A DNA stretch of 64,000 bases from the NCBI RefSeq assembly GCF_014107495.1, contig NZ_CP041969.1, forward strand, positions 2,997,501 to 3,061,500. Reading direction: 5' to 3'. This DNA comes from Cohnella cholangitidis. Lineage in GTDB: Bacteria; Bacillota; Bacilli; Paenibacillales; Paenibacillaceae. Made by a program: the position numbers and the translations under genes. Shown here piece by piece: positions 46,319 to 54,776 of this stretch. Each line of letters begins with the position of its first letter. Position 1 is the first letter of the stretch. The notes below the pieces were generated by a model. It searched no databases, was not told the origin of the DNA, and worked only from the letters and a program-made list of their open reading frames with translations.

Positions 46319-47084
46319 GAACGAAGAGTTGAATCCTCTAATCGCTAAGCCATCGCATCGCCTGTGGACCGTGTTGGTTCTTCTAGGCGCTACGGTTGCC
46401 GTGGAGCGGTCTTCCATTCTTATCGCGGGGGCCGGGGCGTTCCTCTTGCTGTCGTTATGGTGCGGCATATCGATTAGAACGATACTTGGACGTTTGCTGC
46501 TCTTGCTGCCTTTCGGCGCGGGGGCGGCAATTTTTATTCCGTTTCACACGGAAGGGACGCCCGTTATCGAATGGTGGGGTTACGCGGCCACCGAAGAAGG
46601 CATCCAACGGGCGGCCGTTATTCTGCTTAAGCTGGTTAACGCTAACTTGCTGCTTACTTATTTGCTGACGGTCACTCCGTTATTCGTACTCCTTCGGAGC
46701 TTGCGGTCAGTCGGCATCCCGGCTGTGCTGCTCGAGTTGATCCTGCTCATGATGAGATACTTTTTCTTGTTAAAGGATGAAGCTCTTAGCATGGTAAAGG
46801 CGCAGCGGGCCAGGGGGATGAGCTTTAAGGGGTGGTTATGGAATTCCCGGGCATATAAACGCTTCGGAGAGTTGGCGGGCGTGTTATTCCTGCGGGCTTA
46901 TGAAAGAAGCAAGCGAATCTATATCGCGATGTCGGCGAGGGGCGGATTGGAAGGGGAGAAGGTTATGGGAAAAAAGAAGAGACGAAAATCGCGGCGGAGC
47001 CCTTTTCCGCTCCAAGTTCGCCGCCGTTATTTGCCGCCGAGGTTAGAGGGGTCGGTTTTGCCTACGGGAAAATCAAGGCGCTGA
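46290..47084 (+). CDS. cbiQ: ECF transporter T component CbiQ
   Basis: Membrane coupling component with four or five spans and the two ARG-type coupling helices (KAQRARGMSFKGW and YIAMSARGGLEGE). The family fold ends near residue 225. The remaining zero-frame tail (MGKKKRRKSRRSPFPLQVRRRYLP) is unusually basic and looks like out-of-frame reading of the segment that joins to CbiO. ATG 46290 has AGGAGG 10 nt upstream; ATG 46284 is closer. The A_AAA_AAG heptamer at 46970-46976 is in this frame. Confidence 0.88.
   Translation: MGKAIITLHENEELNPLIAKPSHRLWTVLVLLGATVAVERSSILIAGAGAFLLLSLWCGISIRTILGRLLLLLPFGAGAAIFIPFHTEGTPVIEWWGYAATEEGIQRAAVILLKLVNANLLLTYLLTVTPLFVLLRSLRSVGIPAVLLELILLMMRYFFLLKDEALSMVKAQRARGMSFKGWLWNSRAYKRFGELAGVLFLRAYERSKRIYIAMSARGGLEGEKVMGKKKRRKSRRSPFPLQVRRRYLPPRLEGSVLPTGKSRR
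46952..47023 (+). promoter_or_regulatory. Candidate programmed -1 frameshift signal between cbiQ and cbiO
   Basis: SD-like AGGGGAG (46952-46958) lies 11 nt before A_AAA_AAG (46970-46976), which is in the cbiQ frame. Downstream, CGGC (46992-46995) plus GGAGC (46996-47000) can pair with GCTCC (47009-47013) and GCCG (47020-47023), leaving a bulge. The layout resembles E. coli dnaX, though the stem begins about 15 nt after the heptamer, farther than in dnaX. Confidence 0.5.
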
Positions 47085-47920
47085 ACGGGGTCAGCTTCGA
47101 TATACCGGTTGGTTCGAAGGTGGCGTTAATGGGACCTAACGGGGCGGGAAAATCGACGCTTATTTCTCTTCTTAACGGTTTGGAGCTCTCCCAATCCGGG
47201 GAAGTACGGTTATTCGGCGAAACGGTGAAACGGGACAATGGAGATCGCCTGCGCAGAAGGGTCGGCGTCGTCTATCAAGATCCCGACGACCAAATTTTCT
47301 CCACTTCCGTCGAGGAGGATGTGGCTTTCGGTCCGAGAAATCTGGGATTACCCGCGGAGGAGGTGGAGGAACGGGTGGATTCGGCGCTTGCCAGCGTAGG
47401 CATGCTAGAGATGAAGCGAAGATCGCCGTTCGAGCTGAGCTACGGCCAGAAACGCAGAGTCGCCATCGCCGGCGTGCTGGCCATGCGGCCGGATTTCATC
47501 ATTCTCGACGAGCCGATGTCGTTCCTTGATCCGAAAGGGCGCGACGAGCTGCAGGCATTGCTGGATTCCATGCGAATGAAGGGCATGACGATTCTGATCG
47601 CGACGCACGACGTCGATTTTGCCGCGGAATGGGCGGACCAAGTGCTGCTGCTTAAGGATGGCAAGCTGCTCGCTTCCGGAACGACAGATCTGCTGTTCGA
47701 CGACGAGTTGATCGAGCAAGCCTCGCTACACCTGCCGAGGTTGGCCCGTCCTTTTCGCTTGCTGCAAGGGGCAGAGGAGCATCGTCCGCGCTCGGTTAAA
47801 CAGGCGGCACAGATGATCTGGAGGCTAATCATGAAAGGAATGCCGGATCTGGACAATCGGGGCGACGATTACGAAGCGATGCAGCATCCGGCCGGGATAA
47901 AACGGTTTCCTCCTTCCTGA
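46976..47920 (+). CDS. cbiO: ECF transporter ATPase CbiO, without its own standard start codon
   Basis: ATPase energising Ni/Co uptake: A-loop Tyr in VGFAYGKIKALNGVSF, Walker A GPNGAGKST, Q-loop VYQDPDDQIFSTSVEEDV, signature LSYGQKRRVAIAGVLA, Walker B FIILDEPMSFLDP, H-loop THDVDF. The frame is open from 46904, but no ATG, GTG or TTG occurs before GTG 47120, which is 3 residues from the P-loop and would cut off the first strands. Read by a -1 shift from cbiQ, the junction is an Ala/Pro/Ser/Glu linker (EETKIAAEPFSAPSSPPLF), giving a CbiQ-CbiO fusion. Confidence 0.85.
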   Translation, partial: EETKIAAEPFSAPSSPPLFAAEVRGVGFAYGKIKALNGVSFDIPVGSKVALMGPNGAGKSTLISLLNGLELSQSGEVRLFGETVKRDNGDRLRRRVGVVYQDPDDQIFSTSVEEDVAFGPRNLGLPAEEVEERVDSALASVGMLEMKRRSPFELSYGQKRRVAIAGVLAMRPDFIILDEPMSFLDPKGRDELQALLDSMRMKGMTILIATHDVDFAAEWADQVLLLKDGKLLASGTTDLLFDDELIEQASLHLPRLARPFRLLQGAEEHRPRSVKQAAQMIWRLIMKGMPDLDNRGDDYEAMQHPAGIKRFPPS

Positions 47921-47954
47921 GACGAAATGGATGATTCCTCCAAGCGAGGGTGAA

Positions 47955-47985
47955 CGCATAAGAAAATGGGAGCGGTTAAATACTA
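47955..47985 (+). promoter_or_regulatory. Sigma-G promoter of spoVT
   Basis: CGCATA (47955-47960), 18-nt spacer, AATACTA (47979-47985), close to TGAATA-N17/18-CATACTA. spoVT is a sigma-G gene in B. subtilis. Confidence 0.6.
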
Positions 47986-48104
47986 CATTCACGATTCGAT
48001 GACACCTTTTTCCGATTGTTCAAGCGTTCGTCATAAAGGCCGGCATGTCATTGGCGCCGGCAACCGCAGAGCGAATACACCAATGAAAGTGGGGCAACAC
48101 GAGC

Positions 48105-48647
48105 ATGAAAGCAACCGGGATTGTACGCCGCATTGATGACCTCGGTCGGGTCGTCATTCCGAAAGAAATTCGTCGCACGCTCCGAATCCGTGAAGGAGAT
48201 CCTCTGGAAATATTCGTGGATCGCGACGGTGAAGTTATTCTCAAAAAATATTCCCCGATCGGCGAGCTGGGCGACTTCGCCAAAGAATACGCGGAGTCAC
48301 TGTCCGAGAGTACGGGGCATATCGCTATGATTTCCGACCGCGATACCTTTATAGCCGTTGCGGGCGCTTCCAAGAAGGAATATTTGGACAAGCCGATCGG
48401 AAGCCTGTTGGAAAGCTGTATGGAAAATCGCAAAATCATCTTGGAATCGAACACGGGCAGCCATGAGGTTCTGCGCGACGTAAGCGAAACGATCAGCTCT
48501 TTCGTCGCGGCACCTATCGTTGCCGGCGGAGACCCGATCGGAACCGTAGTGCTGTTAAGCAAAGACGAGCAAGTGAGCATGGGAGACATGGAGAGCAAGA
48601 TGGTGGAGACGGCGGCAGGGTTTCTGGCGAAGCAAATGGAGCAGTAA
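48105..48647 (+). CDS. spoVT: Stage V sporulation regulator SpoVT
   Basis: Forespore regulator that tunes sigma-G genes. Residues 1-50 form an AbrB-type swapped-hairpin DNA-binding domain (MKATGIVRRIDDLGRVVIPKEIRRTL, i.e. GIVRRIDDLGRVVIPKEI). Residues 56-178 form a GAF-like domain. 180 aa, standard. ATG 48105 has a weak upstream GGGGCAAC region rather than a strong SD. In Bacillus it follows mfd directly; here 14 kb separates them. Confidence 0.95.
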   Translation: MKATGIVRRIDDLGRVVIPKEIRRTLRIREGDPLEIFVDRDGEVILKKYSPIGELGDFAKEYAESLSESTGHIAMISDRDTFIAVAGASKKEYLDKPIGSLLESCMENRKIILESNTGSHEVLRDVSETISSFVAAPIVAGGDPIGTVVLLSKDEQVSMGDMESKMVETAAGFLAKQMEQ

Positions 48648-48667
48648 TTCCGATAGATAAGCCAAAA

Positions 48668-48713
48668 AAGTTTCCCGTACAGATGGTCGATCTGTTCTCC
48701 GGGAAGCTTTTTT
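48668..48713 (+). terminator. Terminator after spoVT
   Basis: AAG.TTCCCG and ACAGAT arms pair with ATCTGT and CGGGAAGC, followed by six T residues. Confidence 0.85.
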
Positions 48714-48818
48714 GCTGTGCGGCTTTCGATTATAATCGAAACACGGGCCATGCAACGGGAGAAAGGAAAAGCCGGTTTTACGTGTCTTGAAGAGCGCGGG
48801 AATGGGGAATAGACGGAA

Positions 48819-50528
48819 ATGGGAATTGAATATGATCCCCGGATGGCGGGGAAAAAGGCGATCTGGCAAGGAGCGGCTTTACTGGGCGGAGCGGCATTGT
48901 TATCCAAGCTGATCGGCACGCTGCAGAAAATACCGCTGCAAAATATGGCCGGAGACGAAGTGTTCGGCTTGTACAGCGCGGTGTATGCGTTGGCCGTGAT
49001 GTGGATGACGCTGGCTTCGGCGGGCATCCCCGTGGCGGTAAGCGTGCTCGTGGCCGAGAGAACGGCGAACGGCGACGAGTACGGAGCGCAGCGGGTGCTT
49101 AGGTGGGCGTTAGGGTTGCACGGCGTAAGCGGGATGGTGATGTTCGGGATATTATGGCTGGGCGCGAACGGGTTCGCAAGCTTGCTAGGGCTGCCCGACG
49201 CCGCTTCGGCCATTCGGATGTCGTCGCTCGCTCTGCTGGTCGCTCCCGCGACGGCGGTTCTTCGAGGTTACCGGCAAGGCAGAATGGAAATGCTTCGGCC
49301 CGCGGTGTCCCAGCTTGTCGAGCAAATCGCGCGCGTCGCGTTCATGCTGGTCGCTCTCATGGTGGCGATTAACGCGTCCTGGTCGCCTTCGGCAACGGCC
49401 GCTTCCGTACATGGCGGACTAGCCGCAGGAGCCGCGGCAGGTCTGATTGCCATGTTAGGGTTTACGGGTCGTGGCCGCAACAAGCCGATCATCATCCGCG
49501 CGACCGGGGCGAGGAAAATTTACGGCAAAGACGGAACCGTCGGTTCGACCATTCGTCGGATACGGATCACCGAGACCCGAACAGCCTTGTTGAAACGGAT
49601 TTTCGCGGTAGCTGTCCCGGTGGCGATCGCATCGGTAATAGCACCTCTGTTCGGGTTAATCGACGCTTTCTCGATTCCGCGGTTTCTGCAGCAAGACGAT
49701 GGTGAGGCCGCGTGGTCTATCGCCCAGTACGGCGTCTACAATCGCGGGGTCGCGCTGCTGCAGCTCGTAGTCATGGGGTCTGCCGCAGCGGCCTCGGCGC
49801 TTGTTCCTGCGTTAACGGCTGCCAGGGCTCGCGGCGACGATAAGGAGTTCGCGACGCGCGACCAGTTCGTCATGCGCATGTCCTGGTGGCTCGGTTGCGC
49901 GGCTGCACTTGGATTGGCGTTGCTCGCGTCGCCGATCAATCGGGCTCTGTTCGCCGACGGCAGCTGCAACGCCGCGATGGCGATCATCGCCTTGGCCGCC
50001 GTGGGCGGCACGCTGCAGGCGGCAAGCGCCGCGCTGCTGCAAGGCATGGGCGACCTGCGGTCGCCCGCCGTTAACTTGGCCGCAGCCGCGCTGCTCAAGT
50101 TAACGCTCAACGCCGTGCTCGTACCCGCGCACGGCATCCGCGGCGCCGCCGCGGCGATGGCGCTCGCGTTCGCCATCGCGGCAGTGCTGAACGCGCTATC
50201 CTTGCGTCAGCGCGTTCAATTGCCCGCCCCGCGCTTAAGCATCGCGTGGCGCTCCGCCGCTGCGCTGGCCGCGATGGCGGCCGCGGTCGCGTTGCTCGCG
50301 CTAGGGCTAGGCGCGCTAACCGCCGCGCTGCCCGCGCGCTTGGCGGCACTGCTCGTAGCCCTGCCGGGCGTCGCGGTCGGCGCCGCCGTCTTCGCCGCGG
50401 CGCTCGTCGCCTTGGGCGCCGTCTCTCCGCAGCAGTGGCGCGAGCTGCCGGGATTGTCCGGCAGCCGCCTGGACACTTATATGCTTCGCATTCGATCTCT
50501 GTTTACCAGATTGCATAAGGAAGGATGA
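48819..50528 (+). CDS. yabM: Polysaccharide/lipid flippase family protein (YabM, SpoVB-like)
   Basis: MOP-superfamily transporter with about 14 membrane spans, related to SpoVB and MurJ-type flippases. Family-like features are the N-terminal GAALLGGAALLSKLIGTLQKIPLQNMAGDEVFGLYS (LLSKLIGTLQKIPLQNMAGD) and FAVAVPVAIASVIAPLFGLIDAF. 569 aa. The last third is extremely Ala/Leu-rich and its DNA is much higher in GC than the rest of the window. Start may be ATG 48819 or the internal ATG 48843 (MAGKKAIW). It lies between spoVT and yabN as in Bacillus. Confidence 0.9.
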   Translation: MGIEYDPRMAGKKAIWQGAALLGGAALLSKLIGTLQKIPLQNMAGDEVFGLYSAVYALAVMWMTLASAGIPVAVSVLVAERTANGDEYGAQRVLRWALGLHGVSGMVMFGILWLGANGFASLLGLPDAASAIRMSSLALLVAPATAVLRGYRQGRMEMLRPAVSQLVEQIARVAFMLVALMVAINASWSPSATAASVHGGLAAGAAAGLIAMLGFTGRGRNKPIIIRATGARKIYGKDGTVGSTIRRIRITETRTALLKRIFAVAVPVAIASVIAPLFGLIDAFSIPRFLQQDDGEAAWSIAQYGVYNRGVALLQLVVMGSAAAASALVPALTAARARGDDKEFATRDQFVMRMSWWLGCAAALGLALLASPINRALFADGSCNAAMAIIALAAVGGTLQAASAALLQGMGDLRSPAVNLAAAALLKLTLNAVLVPAHGIRGAAAAMALAFAIAAVLNALSLRQRVQLPAPRLSIAWRSAAALAAMAAAVALLALGLGALTAALPARLAALLVALPGVAVGAAVFAAALVALGAVSPQQWRELPGLSGSRLDTYMLRIRSLFTRLHKEG

Positions 50529-50535
50529 TCTACAT

Positions 50536-52023
50536 ATGCCACCCTCCATTACGGTCGTCGGGCTCGGTTCCGGCGGGGAAGATCAATTAACGTTAGGCAC
50601 GCTGAAGGTGCTGGAGCAATCCAAGCGTCGATACTTGCGCACGGCGGACCATCCCGCGGCCGCCGATCTTAAGCTGCGCGAGATCACCTTCGAGTCGTTC
50701 GACCGCGTGTACGAACGGCATGATTCGTTCGACGAAGTGTACGACGCGATCGCGCGGGAGCTACTCGATACTGCACAAAACCATAGCGACGAGAATATCG
50801 TCTATGCGGTTCCCGGTCACCCGATGGTCGCCGAGCGGACGGTACAACTGCTCCGGCAAAGAGCGCCCGGAGCGGGGGTAGAGCTAACGTTGTTAGGGGG
50901 CGAGAGCTTCCTTGATCAGGCTTTCACTCGGTTGGGCTTCGATCCTATCGAAGGGTTCCAATTGTTGGACGCCTCCGAATTGACCCGCGAGCATCTTCGG
51001 CCTCGATTGCATACGGTTATCGGACAAGTGTACGACTCTTTCACCGCATCCGAAGTCAAGTTAACGCTCATGAACGTGTACCCGGACGATCATCCGGTAA
51101 TCGTGGGTCAAGCGCTTGGCGTAGAAGGACAAGAGAACATTTTGCAAGTGCCGCTTCACGAGCTCGATCGTCTAGAGTCTTACGGGAATCTCATGCTCGT
51201 CTACATTCCGGCCAGCGCGGATGATCGGCTGCGCAGGCGTTCGTTCGAACGGCTGCACGAGATCGTCTCCATCCTTCGCAGTCCGGAAGGATGTCCATGG
51301 GATCGCGAGCAGACGCACCAATCGATTCGCCGCAATTTCATCGAGGAAACGTTCGAGGCGATCGAAGCGCTCGATCTCGATGATCCGGACGGCATGAAGG
51401 AGGAGTTCGGCGACGTCATCCTTCAGGTGCTGTTGCACAGCCAGATGGAAGAAGAGACGGGGGCGTTCGATGTCTACGACGTACTGGCCGAACTGAACGA
51501 CAAGCTCATTTTCAGGCACCCTCACGTCTTCGGCGGGGAGAATGCCCAAGATGCGGAAGAAGCGCTGAAAAATTGGGAACAAATGAAGGCCGAGGAGAAG
51601 AAACGCAAGGGCATTCCGGAGCGGAGTTCGATTCTCGACGGCATTCCTAAAGATTTGCCCGCGCTTCCCCGCGCGCACAAGCAGCAGAAGAAAGCGGCCG
51701 GAGTCGGCTTCGATTGGCCCGATCTGGACGGCGTGTTCGACAAAATCGAGGAAGAGCTTCAGGAGCTTCGCCAAGCCGCCAAACAAGAATCCCCGGAGCG
51801 CCAGAAGGACGAGTTAGGCGATCTGTTGTTCGCGGTCGTCAATGCTTCGCGGTTCATTAAGGCCGATCCCGAGGAAGCGCTGGCGGGCACCAATCGCAAG
51901 TTCGCGGCAAGATTTAAATACATCGAAGAGCAACTGCGTATAAGCGGTCGTACTTTTGAGCAGACTGACTTGTTAGAGATGGAAGCATGGTGGCAGGAGG
52001 CTAAATCGCACCTTTTACCTTAA
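50536..52023 (+). CDS. yabN: MazG nucleotide pyrophosphohydrolase with tetrapyrrole methylase domain (YabN)
   Basis: Fusion protein. Residues 1-225 form a tetrapyrrole (corrin/porphyrin) methylase-like domain (ITVVGLGSGGEDQLTLGTL, VYAVPGHPMVAERTV). Residues 235-495 contain two MazG modules, the first with the metal-binding RRNFIEETFEAIEAL and EEFGDVILQVLLHSQM, the second with KDELGDLLFAVVNASRF. It removes pyrophosphate from nucleoside triphosphates. 495 aa. Confidence 0.95.
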   Translation: MPPSITVVGLGSGGEDQLTLGTLKVLEQSKRRYLRTADHPAAADLKLREITFESFDRVYERHDSFDEVYDAIARELLDTAQNHSDENIVYAVPGHPMVAERTVQLLRQRAPGAGVELTLLGGESFLDQAFTRLGFDPIEGFQLLDASELTREHLRPRLHTVIGQVYDSFTASEVKLTLMNVYPDDHPVIVGQALGVEGQENILQVPLHELDRLESYGNLMLVYIPASADDRLRRRSFERLHEIVSILRSPEGCPWDREQTHQSIRRNFIEETFEAIEALDLDDPDGMKEEFGDVILQVLLHSQMEEETGAFDVYDVLAELNDKLIFRHPHVFGGENAQDAEEALKNWEQMKAEEKKRKGIPERSSILDGIPKDLPALPRAHKQQKKAAGVGFDWPDLDGVFDKIEEELQELRQAAKQESPERQKDELGDLLFAVVNASRFIKADPEEALAGTNRKFAARFKYIEEQLRISGRTFEQTDLLEMEAWWQEAKSHLLP

Positions 52024-52211
52024 AAAAACTTAAATTTCGCCGAAATCCCCGTACTTTCTACCTATTTCGAGAAATTTTTTTCAAGTTTGGCAGGATTTTT
52101 TTAACATCGGGCAGAATAGTATCCTTCGTGCATTAAACAATCAAACGTTTCAAGCGGCTATCGGCTTGCGGGAACGTAATAAGGTAACAATCATAGGAGG
52201 AATTCCGTACC

Positions 52212-52484
52212 ATGAACAAAACAGATCTGATCAACAACATCGCAGAAAAAAGCGGCTTGACTAAGAAAGACGTAGAATCCGTATTGAATGGCTTCCTGGG
52301 TGAAGTTACTGACGCTCTTGCAAGCGGAGACAAAGTTCAACTGATCGGTTTCGGCACGTTCGAAACTCGCAGCCGTTCCGGTCGCGTAGGACGCAACCCG
52401 CAAACAGGTAACTCCATCACGATTCCAGCTTCCAAAGTACCTGCTTTCAAAGCGGGCAACAAATTGAAAGACGCCGTTAAGTAA
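52212..52484 (+). CDS. hup: HU family DNA-binding protein
   Basis: A 90-aa histone-like protein. Signature LINNIAEKSGLTKKDVE, the conserved GFGTFETRSRSGRVGRNPQTG beta-arm (GFGTFETRSRSGRVGRNP) and a C-terminal KAGNKLKDAVK. RBS TAGGAGG. Codon use is biased as in highly expressed genes. Located between yabN and rqcP. The 190 nt upstream are AT-rich with no promoter I can assign confidently. Confidence 0.95.
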   Translation: MNKTDLINNIAEKSGLTKKDVESVLNGFLGEVTDALASGDKVQLIGFGTFETRSRSGRVGRNPQTGNSITIPASKVPAFKAGNKLKDAVK

Positions 52485-52488
52485 ATTA

Positions 52489-52770
52489 ATGCGTCTGGAT
52501 AAGTATTTGAAGGTGTCGCGGCTCATCAAGCGCCGCACCGTCGCGAAGGACGTGTCCGATCAAGGACGCGTCCTTCTCAACGGTAAAGAGGCTAAGCCAA
52601 GCGCGGTCGTCAAAATCGGGGATGTGCTGGACATTCAATTCGGTCAGCGTACGTTAACCGTAAGGATAGAACGTCTGACGGAATCTAGCCGTAAAGAGGA
52701 CGCCTTGGGGCTCTACACCATCCTGAAGGAAGAAGCCCGCAAGCGGGAAGAAGATCCTTTTGGGCTTTAA
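52489..52770 (+). CDS. rqcP: S4-domain RNA-binding protein RqcP (YabO)
   Basis: Ribosome quality control factor that, with RqcH, drives poly-alanine tailing on stalled 50S-peptidyl-tRNA complexes. The S4 domain is MRLDKYLKVSRLIKRRTVAKD and continues VSDQGRVLLNGKEAKPS. 93 aa. Starts 4 nt after the HU gene, so probably translated with it. Confidence 0.94.
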   Translation: MRLDKYLKVSRLIKRRTVAKDVSDQGRVLLNGKEAKPSAVVKIGDVLDIQFGQRTLTVRIERLTESSRKEDALGLYTILKEEARKREEDPFGL

Positions 52771-52816
52771 TGGACTTTCGGGTTTGCGAAAATTGGAATA
52801 GAGATCGAACAAAGTC

Positions 52817-52840
52817 AGCCAATGGGCTGGCTTTTTTTAT
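52817..52840 (+). terminator. Terminator after rqcP
   Basis: AGCCA, loop ATGGGC, TGGCT, then seven T residues. Confidence 0.8.
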
Positions 52841-52925
52841 TGGCACCGCCCCCCTTGGGAAGGAAATATATAACAATATGTCGAATTATGTAAATACATT
52901 ATTGAACTTAGGTAGGAGACACAGC

Positions 52926-54776
52926 ATGTTACTCAAAAACTTGGAATACTTAAGGGCAAATCGTACCGACCTCTATCAACGGCTAGTCCATATCGATAGG
53001 TTGGCACAAAACGATCGGCTACAAATTCAATCCATTGAGAAATCCTCTCCGAATCCAAACTGCCTACTGATATTTAACCAGTACAGCTTTCATTTGCATG
53101 AACCCTCCGATCCCTGGGGAGAAGCGGATAGAATGCTTCGGACAATAGCGAAGAAGATCGCCGAAAAAGATCATCATTTGCTATTTTTCGGAGCGGGTTT
53201 AGCTTATCATATCCGAAATTTTGTTGCTAAACATCCCGATGTTCCTTATTCCATCTATGAGCCTTCGCCGAAAGTCTTAAAGGCGCTTTTATGTGAAATA
53301 TCTTTGGAAGATTTGAATATGCCAATGCTGCGAGATATCTATTTAGGCTTTGATCGGGTGAGAACCGTTCAAGAAATAAAATCTTTCATAAACCGAACTC
53401 CCGCTGGCTTTACGATAGTGACTTTACCGTCGTACAAAAAAGTGTTTGGCGACTTAAATAAACAATTTATACAAACAACTCAACAACTGGTCAAAAGAAA
53501 GCAACAGCAAATGGGAATCAATCGCCATTTCGAGAAGAAGTGGGTCTATAACGCTTTGAGGAATTTCCGTTATACGTTGGATGCGCCGAGTGTTTTCGAT
53601 TTTCGGGAGCATTTTGAGAATAAGCCCGTTCTGCTTGTGTCAGCCGGACCGTCTTTAGAAGAAGAGATCGAGAATATCAGGAAAATCAAGGAACAGGGGT
53701 TAGCCTACATATTTACTGCCGGTTCGGCGATTAACGTTTTTATCGAACACCAAATCGTTCCCGATGCTGCTTTTACCTATGACCCCGGGCCATTTAATAG
53801 GAATGCTTTTACTCGCGCTATTCAAGAAAATAAGGTGCCGTTTCCAATGGTTTACGGCAGTACGGTCGGAGAAGGGACATTGGAGCAATTTCCATGGTCC
53901 AAAGTCTATATTCCGATTACCCAAGATCCCATGTTGGCCTATTACGGTATGCATGATCTTGAATCGCCGGTCATTCACGATGCGCCTTCCATTGCGATTG
54001 TTACTCTTCAGGTTCTGATTGCTTTAAAGTGCTCATCGATCATTTTAGTCGGTCAGAATTTTGCTTTTCGAGACAATCAATATTACGCGGAGGGAGTTCC
54101 TTATTCTTCTAGGAATACTACGGAGAGAATTCCGGTCGCAAGCGTGGAGGGAGATACGATATTCACGAATTCTCCGCTGAACCTAATGCGGTACGAGATG
54201 GAACATTATATTAATAAAAATCCTTCGTTCAAGATCATTAATGCCACTAAAGGCGGGGCAGCTATCAAAGGCGCACAGTATATCCCATTATCGGAAACCA
54301 TTTCGAAGTGGGAAGGAAACCGTTCGGTGGTCGACAACTGGTTGTTGAAGCCTAGAGCGCGCGAAATGAACCTATCCCTCCTATTAGCGCAAAGCGAGCG
54401 CATGTTGGAGCAACGCAACGAGCTGGGGAAATTGTTTGCGGAGTTAGATCGAACTTTAACACTTCTTAAGTCTACGTATTCTCCGCCAATTTTTCATCAA
54501 TTTGATAACTTGTTTAAATCATTGCAACAGAATCTATTTTTCCGGTATTTTCTGCAACCTATGAATAGAGTCGGTTACGAAGTGCTCTTTAGCAAAACCG
54601 TCAGCATAAAGCTCAAGACCGATTTGCGGAAGAAAGCGGAACTGGTTACCTCCTTATTCGCTTCTTTTTTAGAGGGATGCAATAAGGATTATAACGATGT
54701 TCAGCCTTATTTCGAAGAGCTTACCCGAACTATCGAACAATATGCCGAATTGAAAAAGGGGGCTATCGCAAAATGA
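52926..54776 (+). CDS. MAF-type (DUF115/MptE-like) glycosyltransferase
   Basis: A motility-accessory-factor-type protein. Central DUF115 hallmarks are FGAGLAYHIRNF and YSIYEPSPKVLKALL, then KPVLLVSAGPSLEEEIENI with FTAGSAINVFIEHQIVPDAAFTYDPG (PDAAFTYDPG) and SSIILVGQNFAF. MAF proteins transfer nonulosonic acids to flagellin, but here the partner is an SLH surface protein overlapping by 4 nt. ATG 52926 follows AGGAG by 8 nt; ATG 52878 would add 16 residues. 616 aa. DNA is visibly richer in AT than the neighbours, suggesting transfer. Confidence 0.85.
   Translation: MLLKNLEYLRANRTDLYQRLVHIDRLAQNDRLQIQSIEKSSPNPNCLLIFNQYSFHLHEPSDPWGEADRMLRTIAKKIAEKDHHLLFFGAGLAYHIRNFVAKHPDVPYSIYEPSPKVLKALLCEISLEDLNMPMLRDIYLGFDRVRTVQEIKSFINRTPAGFTIVTLPSYKKVFGDLNKQFIQTTQQLVKRKQQQMGINRHFEKKWVYNALRNFRYTLDAPSVFDFREHFENKPVLLVSAGPSLEEEIENIRKIKEQGLAYIFTAGSAINVFIEHQIVPDAAFTYDPGPFNRNAFTRAIQENKVPFPMVYGSTVGEGTLEQFPWSKVYIPITQDPMLAYYGMHDLESPVIHDAPSIAIVTLQVLIALKCSSIILVGQNFAFRDNQYYAEGVPYSSRNTTERIPVASVEGDTIFTNSPLNLMRYEMEHYINKNPSFKIINATKGGAAIKGAQYIPLSETISKWEGNRSVVDNWLLKPRAREMNLSLLLAQSERMLEQRNELGKLFAELDRTLTLLKSTYSPPIFHQFDNLFKSLQQNLFFRYFLQPMNRVGYEVLFSKTVSIKLKTDLRKKAELVTSLFASFLEGCNKDYNDVQPYFEELTRTIEQYAELKKGAIAK

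Noticed and set aside
52060..52200. Promoter for the HU gene (TTGGCA near 52087)
   Set aside because: No -10 hexamer lies at acceptable spacing, so it was not annotated.
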